A DNA stretch of 64,000 nucleotides from Clavulina sp. PMI_390 (Eukaryota; Basidiomycota; Agaricomycetes; Cantharellales; Hydnaceae), in assembly GCA_015039315.1 (NCBI GenBank), contig WIDE01000081.1, positions 85,797-149,796 on the forward strand. The letters run 5' to 3'. A program made the translations under genes and the position numbers. The notes under the pieces are model-generated. The model was not told the DNA's origin. It worked only from the letters and a program-made list of their open reading frames with translations, and searched no databases. Shown here one piece after another: positions 11,701-25,557 of this stretch. How positions within the stretch are numbered: position 1 is the first letter of the stretch; each line of letters opens with the position of its first letter.

Positions 11701-13206
11701 GTTGTGTCTGGAGATTGCTGTGCTTTTCCTTGCTCACATCGTAGGCCTTCGTCACCCGCTCCACGTCAGCACGCTTGGCGTCTAGAGAAGCACGGAGCTA
11801 AAAGATGAATGATCATTAACATGGTCGCGTGCTTGATGATAGCGGAGGAAGCTCACCTCCTGAACACTTTGCTCAAGCCCCTCAATTCTCTTCCTTTCCT
11901 CTCCGAGAGCCCCCTCCTTAATCTCTGCTTGTGTAGCCAACCGTGTCAACTCCTTGACGAGACCATTCAGTTGTTCCTCTAGCGCTTTCAGCTTGCCGCC
12001 CTTTGCTAGTTCCTTGTCTCGCTTCTTCTCGACTCGGGCCCGTTCCTTCTCCGCCTCAGCGCCTTCGGCTTCCCTGTCAGCAATAGCGCTCCGGGCCTCC
12101 TCGATATTTGACGTGGTCTTGACAATGTCGGCGTCTTTCTTTGACACGCGTCTTGTCGCCTCTACCCAATCGTACGCCCGCAGAAAACGGGCGAGACGCT
12201 CAAGCTCAGTTGTCGCCTTCTGGTAGGTCAGATAAGAGCGTTTTTGCTCGCGAAGCTTGTCAAGTTTTGGAGTAATTTCTTCGCGCAGTAACTAGAATGG
12301 GTCATGAGGAGATCAGACGCGTTCCTTCATCTGATGGACATGAGATGTCGTAGTACTCACTTCGTTAATCTCCTCTACTCGTTTCTCCTTCTTGCCCATA
12401 GTACGTTTCGCTTTCTCCTTGCGGTCCTCGAACATACGAGTGCCTGCCGCTTCCTCCATCATCCCAAGGATTTCTTGAGGTCGCATGTTCAAAACCTGTG
12501 GCATGGTTGAGCAACGATTGACGATAGATTTCACCCCTGCATACAGACCTTGGTGATTCTGCCTTGCATGATAACAAAGTTGGGGTTATTGATGTTCAGC
12601 TGGACAGACTGAAGAAGGCTCAGTACGGCCTGTTGTTGGACCTTGTGCCCGTTTAGAATGTATTTGGTGACATTGGGTAAAGCGATCTGGGGAAACAAGG
12701 CCTATCGTCAGCAGTTGCTGTCAAAGGAGAATCAAGGCCGTACTTGACGAGTCAGCGTGATTTGCTTGGTATTCTCAAATCCTGGTGGGCTAGTCGCCTT
12801 GTCGGAGTTGTCAAACACAATTGTGACACTAGCTTTAACCACGCCAGCTTGGCCTCGTTTGTAGATCAAGTCTTGCTGATTTTGAGCTCGCATCTACGCA
12901 CATCAAGAGAAATAATCCACTTCAGCAATTGGAAGAATCAATGAAGAAATTTGACTCGCCGTCTGCATATTTGTGATGCCCAGCACGAAACATATGGCGT
13001 CCAAGATATTAGACTTGCCCGATCCATTGAGACCGGTGATTGCATTGAACGACGCGTCCCAGCCGGCAATCGTCGTTCTTACAGGGTAAGACTTAAAGCC
13101 TATAATGGCAAATGGCATTGGACGCGGTCAAACACACCCTACATTAGTCGCGTCCAACAAGTTGGGATCGTGACAGACCTTCGAGAACGAGTTCTTCGAT
13201 ACGCAT
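8773..13206 (-). CDS. SMC2: Condensin subunit SMC2
   Basis: SMC2 is one of the two ATPase arms of condensin, which compacts mitotic chromosomes. Exon 1 (13206-13179) encodes [10 protein letters not shown] and splices to [10 protein letters not shown]. Then come Walker A (GLNGSGKSN), the segment [36 protein letters not shown], coiled coil, the hinge ([16 protein letters not shown]), a second coiled coil, the ABC signature [16 protein letters not shown] (rebuilt across an intron) and Walker B ([19 protein letters not shown]). All catalytic motifs are intact and the span fits the family length of about 1,200 residues. The intron after [10 protein letters not shown] (12894-12959) has a GC donor. 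Upstream 5' DNA carries an ACGCGT box. The start is fixed by the conserved SMC2 N-terminus, which no single open frame contains. Confidence 0.97.
12894..12959 (-). other. Non-canonical GC-AG intron in SMC2
   Basis: Read on the minus strand, the exon ends ATGCAGACG and the next bases are GCGAGT; the 66-nt intron ends TGCGTAG before ATGCGAGC. Joining gives [14 protein letters not shown], as SMC2 requires. No GT donor in the area restores this frame. Confidence 0.85.
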
Positions 13207-14106
13207 GCCACAGATTACGTCGATTAGTGTAAATCGCTGGCTTCAGGTGCCAGGTAGAAGGAAAATCCTGGCCGACAGAGGGTTTTGGGTGGTGATCAGC
13301 AGGCAAGATTTGGTGTCAATACAGTTGTCAACGCATGTCAACAAATACACCACGCGTTTTTTTCGTGTTCAGTTCCGTCCTTGAAGTCGTCTGTGAGTAT
13401 TTCCTCCAACCTAATTTTTATGATGATGCGAATATTTTATTTGCACGTCAGGCTGAGGGGAACTCATCTGAGTTTCCTAAAGATGCCTTTTTTCGCATTT
13501 CTGAATTTTTCTATCCGATCCCCTGGTGAAGAAATCGATGCTGACTGGCTGCTTTGTCTATCACATTTGGCTCCAGTATCTGTTCTATGATGGCATTTTA
13601 TCTTTATTATCGCAATATAAACGACTTTTGAGCCCAAACCTACTGCACGATTCGCACCTTCCCAAGCCCTTGTGTTCCTGCGCTTTCCCAGCCCTGAATC
13701 CATCGACTAACCCGTCCCAAGTACTTTTCTAGATAGCGCCGGCTAGACCATTCACTCTATCATAATATCTGCGAGACTATCATGAGCGAACTGTAAGCAG
13801 TCATAGCATGTAGGGATGGCAGAATACGAAGTATGTCAATCGATGAGAACTTCACACATGAAATCGCAGTAACAAGAAAATCAAGACTGGAATTCGTCAC
13901 TATATAAATAAAGAGAGTCCACTGCTGACCGATCCCTAATTAAGAGCTGAACTAGTGTACAATACTTACCCCTCGCTAACATCCGATAAAGGCCAATACG
14001 ACGCATCTGAAAAATTAATGCAAATAAATAAGAGCTGAAGGATAAATAAGGATGCCCGCGCCAGGATGTTACTCGCATGCACCATATACTCGACACCTCG
14101 CGCAGT
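13207..14106. other. SMC2 promoter region and downstream flank
   Basis: 900 bp between the SMC2 5' end and the 3' end of the next minus-strand gene. It holds an ACGCGT at 13352-13357 and AT-rich stretches. Short open frames here show no family features; I see no gene. Confidence 0.5.
13352..13357. promoter_or_regulatory. MCB-like (ACGCGT) box upstream of SMC2
   Basis: ACGCGT sits about 146 bp upstream of the SMC2 start codon. This palindrome is the MluI cell-cycle box bound by MBF in yeasts and drives G1/S genes. One copy is weak evidence, but it fits a cell-cycle gene. Confidence 0.35.
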
Positions 14107-16498
14107 TCAACGTCGGCCACCGACGAGCTTCCTGACACCCGCCACCTTACCCTTTCCCTTTCCATCGACCGAAGTCCGTGGAGACCGACGAAGGGGACTA
14201 GCCCCAGCAGCCTTGGCAGCTTCGCGAGCCCGCGCCGCCGAACGCGTCATGCGAGGAGAGTCCAAATCCACATCGATATCCATGTTCTCCGCCTCGGCAA
14301 CTACAACAGCAGCGTCCGACCGCCTTGAACGCTTCGCCGGGCGCGGGCCTGACGAAGAGCTAGCAACGGGTCGGGAGACAGGAATGGAGATCGACGTCCC
14401 AGGGAAGGAGGATGGCAGTAATGCGCTCTGCTCATCCTCGTCCTCAACATCAACCCTCGAGCGCTTGAGGGAACTAGAAGATTGTTGAGGAGTATTAGGG
14501 ACAGTGGGTGGGAGGTCCTCCATGGAAGGGAAACTCTGTCCTGGAGCGATGTGAGCCTGCAGACCCTGGTTCACCGCAGTAGGGAACATCCCGTGGGCAG
14601 TAGGATGCTCTGCGATGCGTCGATGATGGTATGGTACCTCGGGCTCCAGTTTCGGGAGCGATGGGGCATGAGGGACGCGGGGAAGATCAGGCCCTCTCCT
14701 CCTGGCTAGCTGTCGCTGCACAGGGTCCATCGTGAGGGGGTGAGCAGTCCGAATGAGGTGACCGCCAACCTCGGGGTCATACGACTGGACGAGGACAGAG
14801 TCTGGGCTCCCAGTGAGGACCCTCGGCCCGTGGAATGCGAGTGCCACTCCGAGGTTCGTGATCCCTCCCTCCACGACGTCGTCTGTTGGGCGGGGACCAT
14901 AGGGAGTAGTGAGGGGAGCGTAAGTGGGGATCGGCTCGTGACGAACATGCATGACAGGGAGGGGAGGGGGGAGATCCGGGACGGTAGTAGCGATCGAAGT
15001 GGCAGAGGAAATAGTAGCATGCGAAGCGACAGTATCGACAGCAGCAGGAGCAGCAGCGGAAGCGGGGTCGATAGGAGCGAGAGGAGGTGTATGGCGAGGA
15101 GCGGCCTGGGGTGAGGTAGCAGGGGTGGAAGGAGTACTAGTGGGGCGATTATCAGGGGAACCATCGCGCTGAAACTTGAGCGCCCTTTCGTAGTCGTTGA
15201 TGTTGGGCCATGCGGGTTGTGCTTTGATAGTGTCGCCTCGAACTCCACTAGGGGCAACTCGGAGTGGGGCCAAGGCTTCTCTGGCACTCCATCTTGTCTT
15301 CGGATGGACCCGGGGCCGAGGTGGAGGGGTCCTGGGCGAACCTATCACAGAAGCATCAGCGTCAATAACACGTTCCGTTCTTGTGAGAAGTACAAATTAC
15401 CTTGAAGAACAGGGAGTTTACCGCCTGAGGGCCCTGCACCAGGAGACTGACGAGATTCCTGGCTATTGAACAAAGCTAAGGCGCTGCGTCAGTAAAAGGG
15501 CCGGATAAGGGTCAGGCCAACCACTCACTCTTTTGGCCAGCTTGCAGGGGGTTCTGCCGAGGATCGTTGATGAATACAAAAGGCTTGAGGGACGCCACTT
15601 CATCTTCCTCGGCATCGCTCTCTAGCTCTCCAGCTGAAACATCCTCGTCATAATCGCTGTCATATCCACACATAGGCTTCTTGTCATCGACCCGCTTCTT
15701 CTTCGCAGCCGTGTGGCGAATGCGCTTGGAAGCCATAGGAGAGGTGAGGATCTGAGGGAAGTATTTGGAGCGCAGATTGTGACCATGACGTTGCTTGGGA
15801 TGTTTGGCGGAATGCACGGTGGGGCAGGGCGAGGGGATCTGGAGAGTCAAAGTGGGGCGGGGGGCGGGCTCCTTGGGGGAGGAGACTGGGGCGTCATTGA
15901 AGATGGGGGGACGCGTAGGGGCGACAGGCAAGTGAACGATGGGGCAAGCGGGAGACGAAGGTGCGGGTGAGACATCCACTTCAGCGTCAGTGGCTATATG
16001 GGGGATGTCGCCTACGAACATAGAGTCAGTTACACTCCATTTCAGCATGCTAGGGTAGTGTCGTGGCTGGGTCTACTCACCGTCAGTGTCGTGTTGAAGA
16101 CCGGCGGCTCTGAGCGCGTCGTCTGTGGTTGGCGGCTCGCTCTGAGCCCGACGGATACCAGTCTTGCGAAAGACTTCGAACTTCCTCTCAAACCAGTCAA
16201 TAGGCTTGCGAACGAGGTTGATCGAATGCATGGAGTCTGATACTGTAGCAGCAGGAGTTGTAGTGGTTATTGGGGGTAGTAGTCGTTGTGGTTGTAGTGG
16301 ACAAGAGGAAGTGGTCGTGGCTGGGGCGGATATATAACCGCTGAACGGGGCAAAGTGCGGTGGTTGGGTTTGTACGGCGGCATTCTGACGCTGTGGGCCA
16401 AAGTGCTTGGGCCCTGATACAAAGTGCTGGGATTGGTACAAGGAGGCCGTGGGAAATTGAGCAAGATATTCAATAGGTGGTTGGATCGAGTTTCGCAT
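14107..16498 (-). CDS. Disordered Pro/Ser-rich protein of unknown function
   Basis: Not recognised. Four exons join in frame: 16498 to ~16080 (ends HDTD), ~16013 to ~15533 (GDIPHIATDAEV... LQAGQK), a short exon near 15475-15400 (LFNSQESRQSPGAGPSGGKL) and ~15340-14107 (GSPRTPPPRPRVHPKTRW...). The product is about 750 residues, rich in Pro, Ser and Ala with no membrane segment. Conserved-looking islands are IDWFERKFEVFRKTG, an acidic patch after GYDSDYDEDVSAGELES preceded by a basic run (KRIRHTAAKKKRVDDKK), and WPNINDYERALKFQR. The tail is basic (RMTRSAARAREAAK) and suggests nuclear location. Exon ends are approximate; the 5' start is the first ATG of the first exon and is uncertain. Confidence 0.65.
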
Positions 16499-17353
16499 CC
16501 GTCAAAGCGGAGGCAAAGTGAGGAGGAGGGAGACAAAAACAACAAAGTGCCGTCGAGTGAGACCCACAAAGGGGGTGTTATAGTGCAGAAGCCGCTGTTA
16601 GGCGGGCCTAATGGTGACTCGGTCGCAGGTGTACAGATATTTGGGTGATAGTGATCACAGTAGTCATGTTCACAGCCCACAGCCTGAAAGGTTCACAGCT
16701 TTTTAATGTGCATGATAATAATATTATTGGCAGAGGGCGGGCGAGCAGTCATTATAAGCAGCAGACGTTATCAGGAAGTACCGAAGAGAAAAGCTGAATG
16801 AGCGGCACGGATAGACAGACTTGTCGAAGGGGTGCGGGAGCCATGCACTCGAAGGCCGAGAATAACGAGAAGGGTGGAACCGATGTATCAAAACGGATCT
16901 ACAGGGCCCCTTAATGAGTCAGTTGCTAGGGGGCAAAAAAGCTGATCCACGTGCAGCTTTGTCATATTACTCCACAAGGCTCCAAGGGGGATGTGAGCTG
17001 GCGATCGAACTTGACGTTGAAAAAAAAAAACCCAAAAAGCAAATAGGAAGGCGAATAGCATACAGTCACTCTCGAACAGACGTCAGTAGGCTGTAGATTA
17101 CCATGACATTACTCGTAGTCCACGTCGATAAAGCTGAGCGGAAGCTGCCGGTGAAAACTGGATTCGCAGCACTTGACGTTGTTTGGCCGTGTTGTATCAC
17201 CTCTTCCGTCCGTGTGTTTTGGTCAAGTCTCTCCCACTCCCGCCCATCCCTGGACGCACCCAGCAGTCACTCTCTTTCGACCCACTCTCTCTCCCTGTCT
17301 GTTCTGTTTTTCTGTCTATTTTCTCTCCCCCACACTCTCTTGTAAACGACACT
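16499..17353. other. Divergent promoter region
   Basis: 855 bp between two divergent genes. It carries an A10 run near 17021 and, from about 17195 to 17345, a pyrimidine-rich CTCTCTCCC tract just before the ATG at 17354, typical of a strong fungal 5' UTR. No gene seen. Confidence 0.5.
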
Positions 17354-20300
17354 ATGAACGCTCTCCAAGACGTCAAGAACAAGACGGTTAGTCTGACCAC
17401 ACTTGGTGGCTCCGCCCAACCACACATACTTATCACCTGGGTTCAGCAGCCCCTAGACCAACACCGAACCAACACCTCTTCCCCCCGCCAGTCTGTCCGA
17501 ATGACCCCCGCTTCGTCCAACTCGAGTCTCAAGTCATCATCAACCTCGTCATCAAAGGCTTCCTCGTCGAGTGCTGCGGGATCTTCCACCCTCTCGTCTG
17601 GCTCCATACAGTCCTCTGACAAGCTGGACAAGCCTGCCAACGGTCGCCCTCATTCACATCACCGCCGCAAGTCCTCGGTATCCACTCGTCGCGAGTCCCA
17701 GGAGATCATTACGGGCGTCGCCACCGCAGAGGATGAGGAGACCCTAGGCAGTCGTGATGAGATCCGAAAGCGTGCTCTGCTCGCCCTAGAGGGTGGGCGC
17801 AATGTCATGTCGGGCTTTTCGCGAGTCGAAATCCCCGAGTGGAAGACTCCCAGCGCTGAGAACAAGACGTTTGATTGGGATCCTGGTAAGTGTATCATAG
17901 AATTGATTTACTTCTCCTTTCTTCTCCCTGTGCGCCTTCCGGCACTTTGGGCCCTTTCGGAGATCCTTGACCACCACCGCCCATTTTATGTGGGAAATTA
18001 CGCTTGTCACTGATGAATCGCCACGTAAATCTCCCTTACCGCTCCCTTACCGCCTTGTTATGCATTCATCCCGCATCAATTAGCCTCGTTGAACAACCTC
18101 AGCTTTGGCACGAACTCACTTGCAGGCAAACGCGATAGCTTTGGGCGCAGCCTCGCGCATGCTTCCATCTCCACCAAAATCGAGCTCTCTACCTTGGTCG
18201 AGGAGGAAGAAGAGGATGAGGAGAACGCCAACAAGCAGGTTCCCTCCCCAGAGAGGAAAGGCATGGCCCCGACCACACAGCTCACAGCTCCAACACCTCA
18301 CCCCAGACCTCGCCCTGCCTCGCTGACTCTGCGTCACTTGTCCCTCGTGGGCGATCTGCCCTCCCCAGTGTCCACGCCCAGTCCGCGCAACTCGAGTAGT
18401 AGCACGAGTGTTGGCATGCGTCCTCTGACCCTCGCACCTTCCCTCTTCACCACCCCTTCACCATCCGTTGCAACAAACCGCTCCTCGCTCTCCAGCATCT
18501 CCTCGTCATCGCCGTCGAGCCCTTCTCCTGTCACCCTGCCGTCGTCAGGGAGTAGTGCCGCCGCCCGTCGTCAATCGCGACTGTCATATCGTAAAAGTTC
18601 TGAATCGCAACCACTCACACCATCCTCTGTCGACTCCCCCTCCCCCCCACGCCCAGTGGTCAGCGTCGCAGGACAGCATCTCAAGACCCCTCAGTCCTCC
18701 ATCTCTTCGACTCACTTGACGCATTCTTCAAGATTTTCACAACAATCCATGTCAGGAGCTGCGGAGCGGCCGTTTTCGCCCACAGAGATCTTCGCACAGC
18801 AGACCTACAGTATCCAGGCGCATGCTTCGCTGCTCGACAGGATAGCAACGCTGGAGGACGCCTTGAGCAAAGCTCAGAAGGACTCATCATCGTCATCTGC
18901 GACAGCTTCGGCGTCATCTCCCACTTCCCCGTCGTCCTCGGAAGAGGAGCTCATTGCCCTCGTTGCTGATCTCAAGTCGTCACGGGACACTCTCCACTCC
19001 AAGGCAACCTTTGCTGAGGCTAAAGTTGCCGAGCTTGAGCGCACCGTTGACCTCGTGCGTGGCCGGCTTGAGAACGCCCGCCAGGAAGCTTGGAGTGCGA
19101 GCGATCGTGCTGATGTACTTCGACTCGAATGCGATGGTCTGCGAGGCGAGATTGGTGAGCTGCGCGGCGAGAAGGCTGGTTGGGAGAAGGATCAGGCCGC
19201 CTGGAAGGCCGAACGTGCCTCACTGAAGGCAAGAATGGAGGAACTCATTCTTGAGCGGGATGATGCGCGAAAGCAACTCAGCGAGGTGGAAACTAAACTC
19301 TCTAACCTCCCTACTCCCTCCAGAACCCCCTCTCCTCTTGCACCATCATCAACCACTGCCCTGCGCCGTGGAAACATGTCTGCCAGCTCGGTAACTACTA
19401 CCGCAACGGTTGTCGATGCGAACGAGGATGGCTTCGACGCAAACTTCCGTATGCCGTTAATGTCAGGTGCACAACCGTTCAAGTTCAAGCACCAGGCTGA
19501 GCCATCCCTTGACGCTCTCGAGGAGGAAGATAATGAGGATGATAGTGGGAACTACGCCCCTGTCGCGAGCAAGTTTGACGCTGACTCTTCGGCGGATGTT
19601 TCGGTATCCAGCCTCCAAGCTGGGTTCGCAGCCAACTTTGCTGCGTCCTATTCTGACGAGGAAGATAACGATGCCGCAGACGATGACGAGGAGAGCAATG
19701 GCCTGAGCTCGTACGAGAACGAGCCTGCTAGCTTTGCTGACTTTGCGGAGGGTGTGATGAGCGATAACGATGAACTTATGGATGACTTTGACGACGACGA
19801 TGATGATCTAGATGAGCCGGAGCAAGAGTGCGCCAACCAGGACGCCCTCGTTACCCCGGTTGTGCACCAGCATGAACGCCAATCCTCGCAATCCCACTCG
19901 AGGAAGGAGTCCCGCGTCGTCAACTGGCGATTCCCTGCTCCTGTGGCCGGCCTCAAGTCCCGTCCCTTCACGCCTTCCTCTAGTACTGAGGATGAGGACG
20001 ACGAGATGGATGACTTTGACGATGCTCCTCGCGTTGCGCTCATTGCTACGGGGACCACGCCGCGCAAGGTGACCAAGAAGAGCGCGACTAGGGTTGAGGT
20101 CACCCCTCAGCTTGCTAACGCCTTCATTGCCAACTTTGCTCTGGATGATGATGAGGGCTTTTCCTGGGGCTCAGACGGCTTCTCAGCCCCTGAAGCACCA
20201 AAGCCGTCCGTTCCATCATGCCCCACTGCTCTGCCTCAGGAGTCATCTCTGAGGAAGCTGCCTAGCATTGCCGCTCCCCCGCCCAAGGCTAGCCAGGCTG

Positions 20301-21193
20301 CTCCCGCTCGTACAGCCACCCCTCCCGCTGTCGTTGTAACAGCTGCTACTCCCCCAGCTGCTACTGCCACCTCAAAGCCAAAGCCCCGTGTTTTGGCGAC
20401 TGGTCGTCCCAAAGTCACCCCGCCTCCGTTCATCCCTCCCCCACCTACCTTTGCTGCTGCTCCCGCATCGTCTTCACTCCCGACTCCTCCCTCGTCATCG
20501 TCCATTACCCCTGCCAAGCTTCTGCCACCTGGGTCCCTCTCCTCTTCGGTCTCATCGACATCATCATACAATGAAGATGACACGTTCTCTTACTCATTCT
20601 CCGAGTCTTCTGGCGCCCGGCCAAGTACCCCAGACTCGAACACCGATGATATCAATGTCGTGTCCTTCCCCACGACGAGTGCTTCGCCATTCAAAATGCA
20701 GGTGTCACCTCCCACTCCTGCATCTCCGTTGGCGCAGAGTGTTGCGAGCTCAATAGGTTCGACGATCGCAAGCTTCCTCCCTTGGGGCGGTCGTAGCGCC
20801 ACCCCTCCCGCCGCTTCCACTTCCTTTGCTCCAGTATCTCGAACGATGACCCCACCTCCCCCTGTCTCCTCTCTCGGCCGCTCCCCTTCCACCTCCTCGT
20901 CCTATTCCTCTTACTCCACCGCTTCGTCCACTTCCTACACTTCCTCTCCTCTCAGCCCTAAAGCTCCTGCTACTGCACCCGCCACCCGTGCAGCACCAAA
21001 CATGACTGCGGTTCTCGCCGAGGACCTGCAGCGACCGGCTCCTCCCAGGGCTCCCCAGAGGACTGGAAGCGCCGGTGGAGCAAGAGGCCAAGTGAGCCCC
21101 GAAGTGATGCGCGAGAGGTTAAGGGCAAGGTTGATGCAGGAGGGTAGGGCACCGAAACCGCCGATGCAGGTGCCAAGCTCACCTTTCAGGTAA
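17354..21193 (+). CDS. Large Ser/Pro-rich coiled-coil protein of unknown function
   Basis: Not recognised. The start MNALQDVKNKT is followed by a likely 63-nt in-frame intron (17387-17449) and a second intron from about 17886 to 18082, joining FDWDP to ASLNNLSFG. The main exon then runs unbroken to 21193, for roughly 1,200 residues. It has a Ser-rich N-terminus, a conserved-looking patch (RDEIRKRALLALEGGRNVM, then FSRVEIPEWKTP), a coiled coil centred on 18820-19300 (LLDRIATLEDALSKAQKD; VAELERTVDLVRGRLENAR), acidic blocks, and a Pro/Ser/Thr-rich C-terminus ending with a basic segment. A short motif (xFxANF) recurs three times within the acidic part. No membrane or catalytic domain is visible. 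It may be a cytoskeleton- or polarity-associated scaffold, but that is a guess from composition. Confidence 0.8.
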
Positions 21194-22671
21194 CCTGGTG
21201 AAAGGACATTGGTTCTCCTTTGGTCTTTCCTGTTCTTATCATTTTGTCAACCACTCTCCGTCCTCCATATCCGCACTTCAACACAAATAGACCACTTGTG
21301 GTCGTCATTATCTTATCCCTGACCTATTTATCCGCTTTCCTAGGTCTCTTTCCATCTTATGCTTTCTCAGTTGTGTGCTCTCCGATGATGACGTCTTTTT
21401 TCCACTGTATTTTTCCTTTTCTTCGTCTTGCCATTTGGAATCTTCACTAGCAAGGCGATTGCGTATTACTGCTGGTTGGTATGCGCGTTTGTCCGCTGAT
21501 AGTGCAGGTCTAAATTGGCAAAACCATAGATACTCTTTTATCCTCGTCACTTTTTTTTTTGAATATTTTCTTCTTCACGTCGTACTTGCCTGCATGCAAT
21601 GCAATTCATGACACCCTTTCCCAATTTCTCTACTCTCGACGCACACACAACACAGATTGTGTCTCTCTCTTTCACTGCGACTTCGGTCCCGATTGACTCG
21701 ATAAGCTTTTTTTACCAACTGCTTCTTTCTCTCGGGCTTCCTCATAGGTAGCGCGTCATTACGCTTTTTTATCATTTAACACTCCATTCTTGGACTATGC
21801 CCGTATAGGACAATTCAATCTTTTGTCGTCGCTTCTGATTCGGAGCACAGTATGCATAATCTATCCCTATGCTATTATTATTCCTCTACGCTTCCTGCAC
21901 CCCCTGGAGCACACGGCAAGCAAGCCTATAATTTGGGGTGACTGACTCATGACACAGGGGAAGGTAAAAGGAGCTCCACAAGGAAGCAATAGTGACTAGT
22001 CAAGCGCACAGGTCAATTATTGCATGGATAATTGCGCCCCTTTCGTTATAACAACGCCAGGGTTTTACGTCGGAATGGTGCCCAAGGGTTTGCCGAGCAG
22101 CACACGCATCATCCTGGGCTGTGCATATACGCCGTGTTGCGAGTGGCAAGGCCGTTGGCAGAATACTACTTCCGTTGAGTGGTTGTGACACCCACCCTCG
22201 ATCATTTCATCACGATTGTCACAAAAATTTCGATCCCATCACGTTCAACAATTTGGGAACTCGAAAGAGGAGGGAAGCCATGAGGCAGAATTTCTTCTTA
22301 CCTCACTGTGGGAGTGCTTTTTACTTCGGTTCGTGGTATAAGTTTAGCCTGCTGTGCAGCATAGAAGCTTCGGAACGTGGAGCCACTGGAGCACGCATTC
22401 GAGTTGCCAAGAAGTTTGTCAAATGAGAGGCGAACGTTAACGAACAACAAACGGACAAACATCTGCACGCAACAAAAGGCTCAGAAGATATTTACTAGTC
22501 CTTCTTTCCTCCTCTCTTTCTCCTTTTCCCTCTTTCCCTTTCGCGACGACGCCTCCCTAGACGCGTGCTCTACGCCCCACCATAGACCACTAGATCGACG
22601 CCTGCATCCCACTCCTTGCAGAACCCTGACCACTCCTGCGCCATCCCACACCTTCTATCCTCTTCCCTGAA
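21194..22671. other. Intergenic region
   Basis: 1.48 kb between two plus-strand genes. The first 600 bp are pyrimidine-rich 3' flank with T10 near 21549; the last 200 bp are a CT-rich leader (near 22500-22560) before the GH5 start. No gene, tRNA or repeat seen. Confidence 0.5.
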
Positions 22672-24881
<2,210 letters not shown>

Positions 24882-25557
24882 CCAATGAATTTCCTACTTC
24901 CCTCTTTTCTTCTTATTTTTGTCGCTTTCCACTGCACATAGACTTCATCCCCAGACTTTCGCCTACCTTGTGCCTCTTCGACTGGATCCCTCATTCACCC
25001 GCTACTGCGAAGCGCTCATTTCACCTCCAGAAGCTAGATTCACTCGCTCACCCATCGCATCTTTCTGACACATTTACCCAATCTTGCAGTCTCACTTCCT
25101 TTAGTTTCCTCGCTCATTCCTTGGACTTTTCCCTCGCTTTATCTGAACATCCTCCTGTTGATTTTGTTCCTCGATCGAACGCATGGACTTCTCATGAACA
25201 GAATTATCGCAGTTGTCCTCTCCTACTCGGTTTGGTTCCCCAGCGCTCAACTTGGACGGGGAAACGTTACATGTGACGGTCGGACCTCGGCCACGGTCCC
25301 CGCTGCTCCGTCGTGAAAGGTCGGGGCAGAATAGAATGTTTCGACTATTTTTTCTCTTCAGCTCTAGCGCTGCCCGAACTATAGCGCTCGGCACTTTATT
25401 TTATCCTCCGTGCCTCGTTAAAAAAAGAGTTGAGGCTTGGGAGTGAGAGCCAAGCTCTTGAGCGATCACTGCACCTCGCCGTTTCGCAGGTTTTGGCCTG
25501 CGAGTCCACCTAAGAAGGCTAGTCCCTGCTCTGGGATCCTCTGGCTCGGTCGGTGCT
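24882..25557. other. Intergenic region
   Basis: 676 bp between the GH5 gene and the first F-box-like gene. Pyrimidine-rich 3' flank followed by the promoter of the next gene. Nothing else seen. Confidence 0.45.

Noticed and set aside
14740..15287. Long open frames antisense and out of frame to the Pro/Ser-rich genes (also at 19648-20103 and 20590-20892)
   Set aside because: Biased Ser/Pro codons open the other frames; they are shadows of the real genes.
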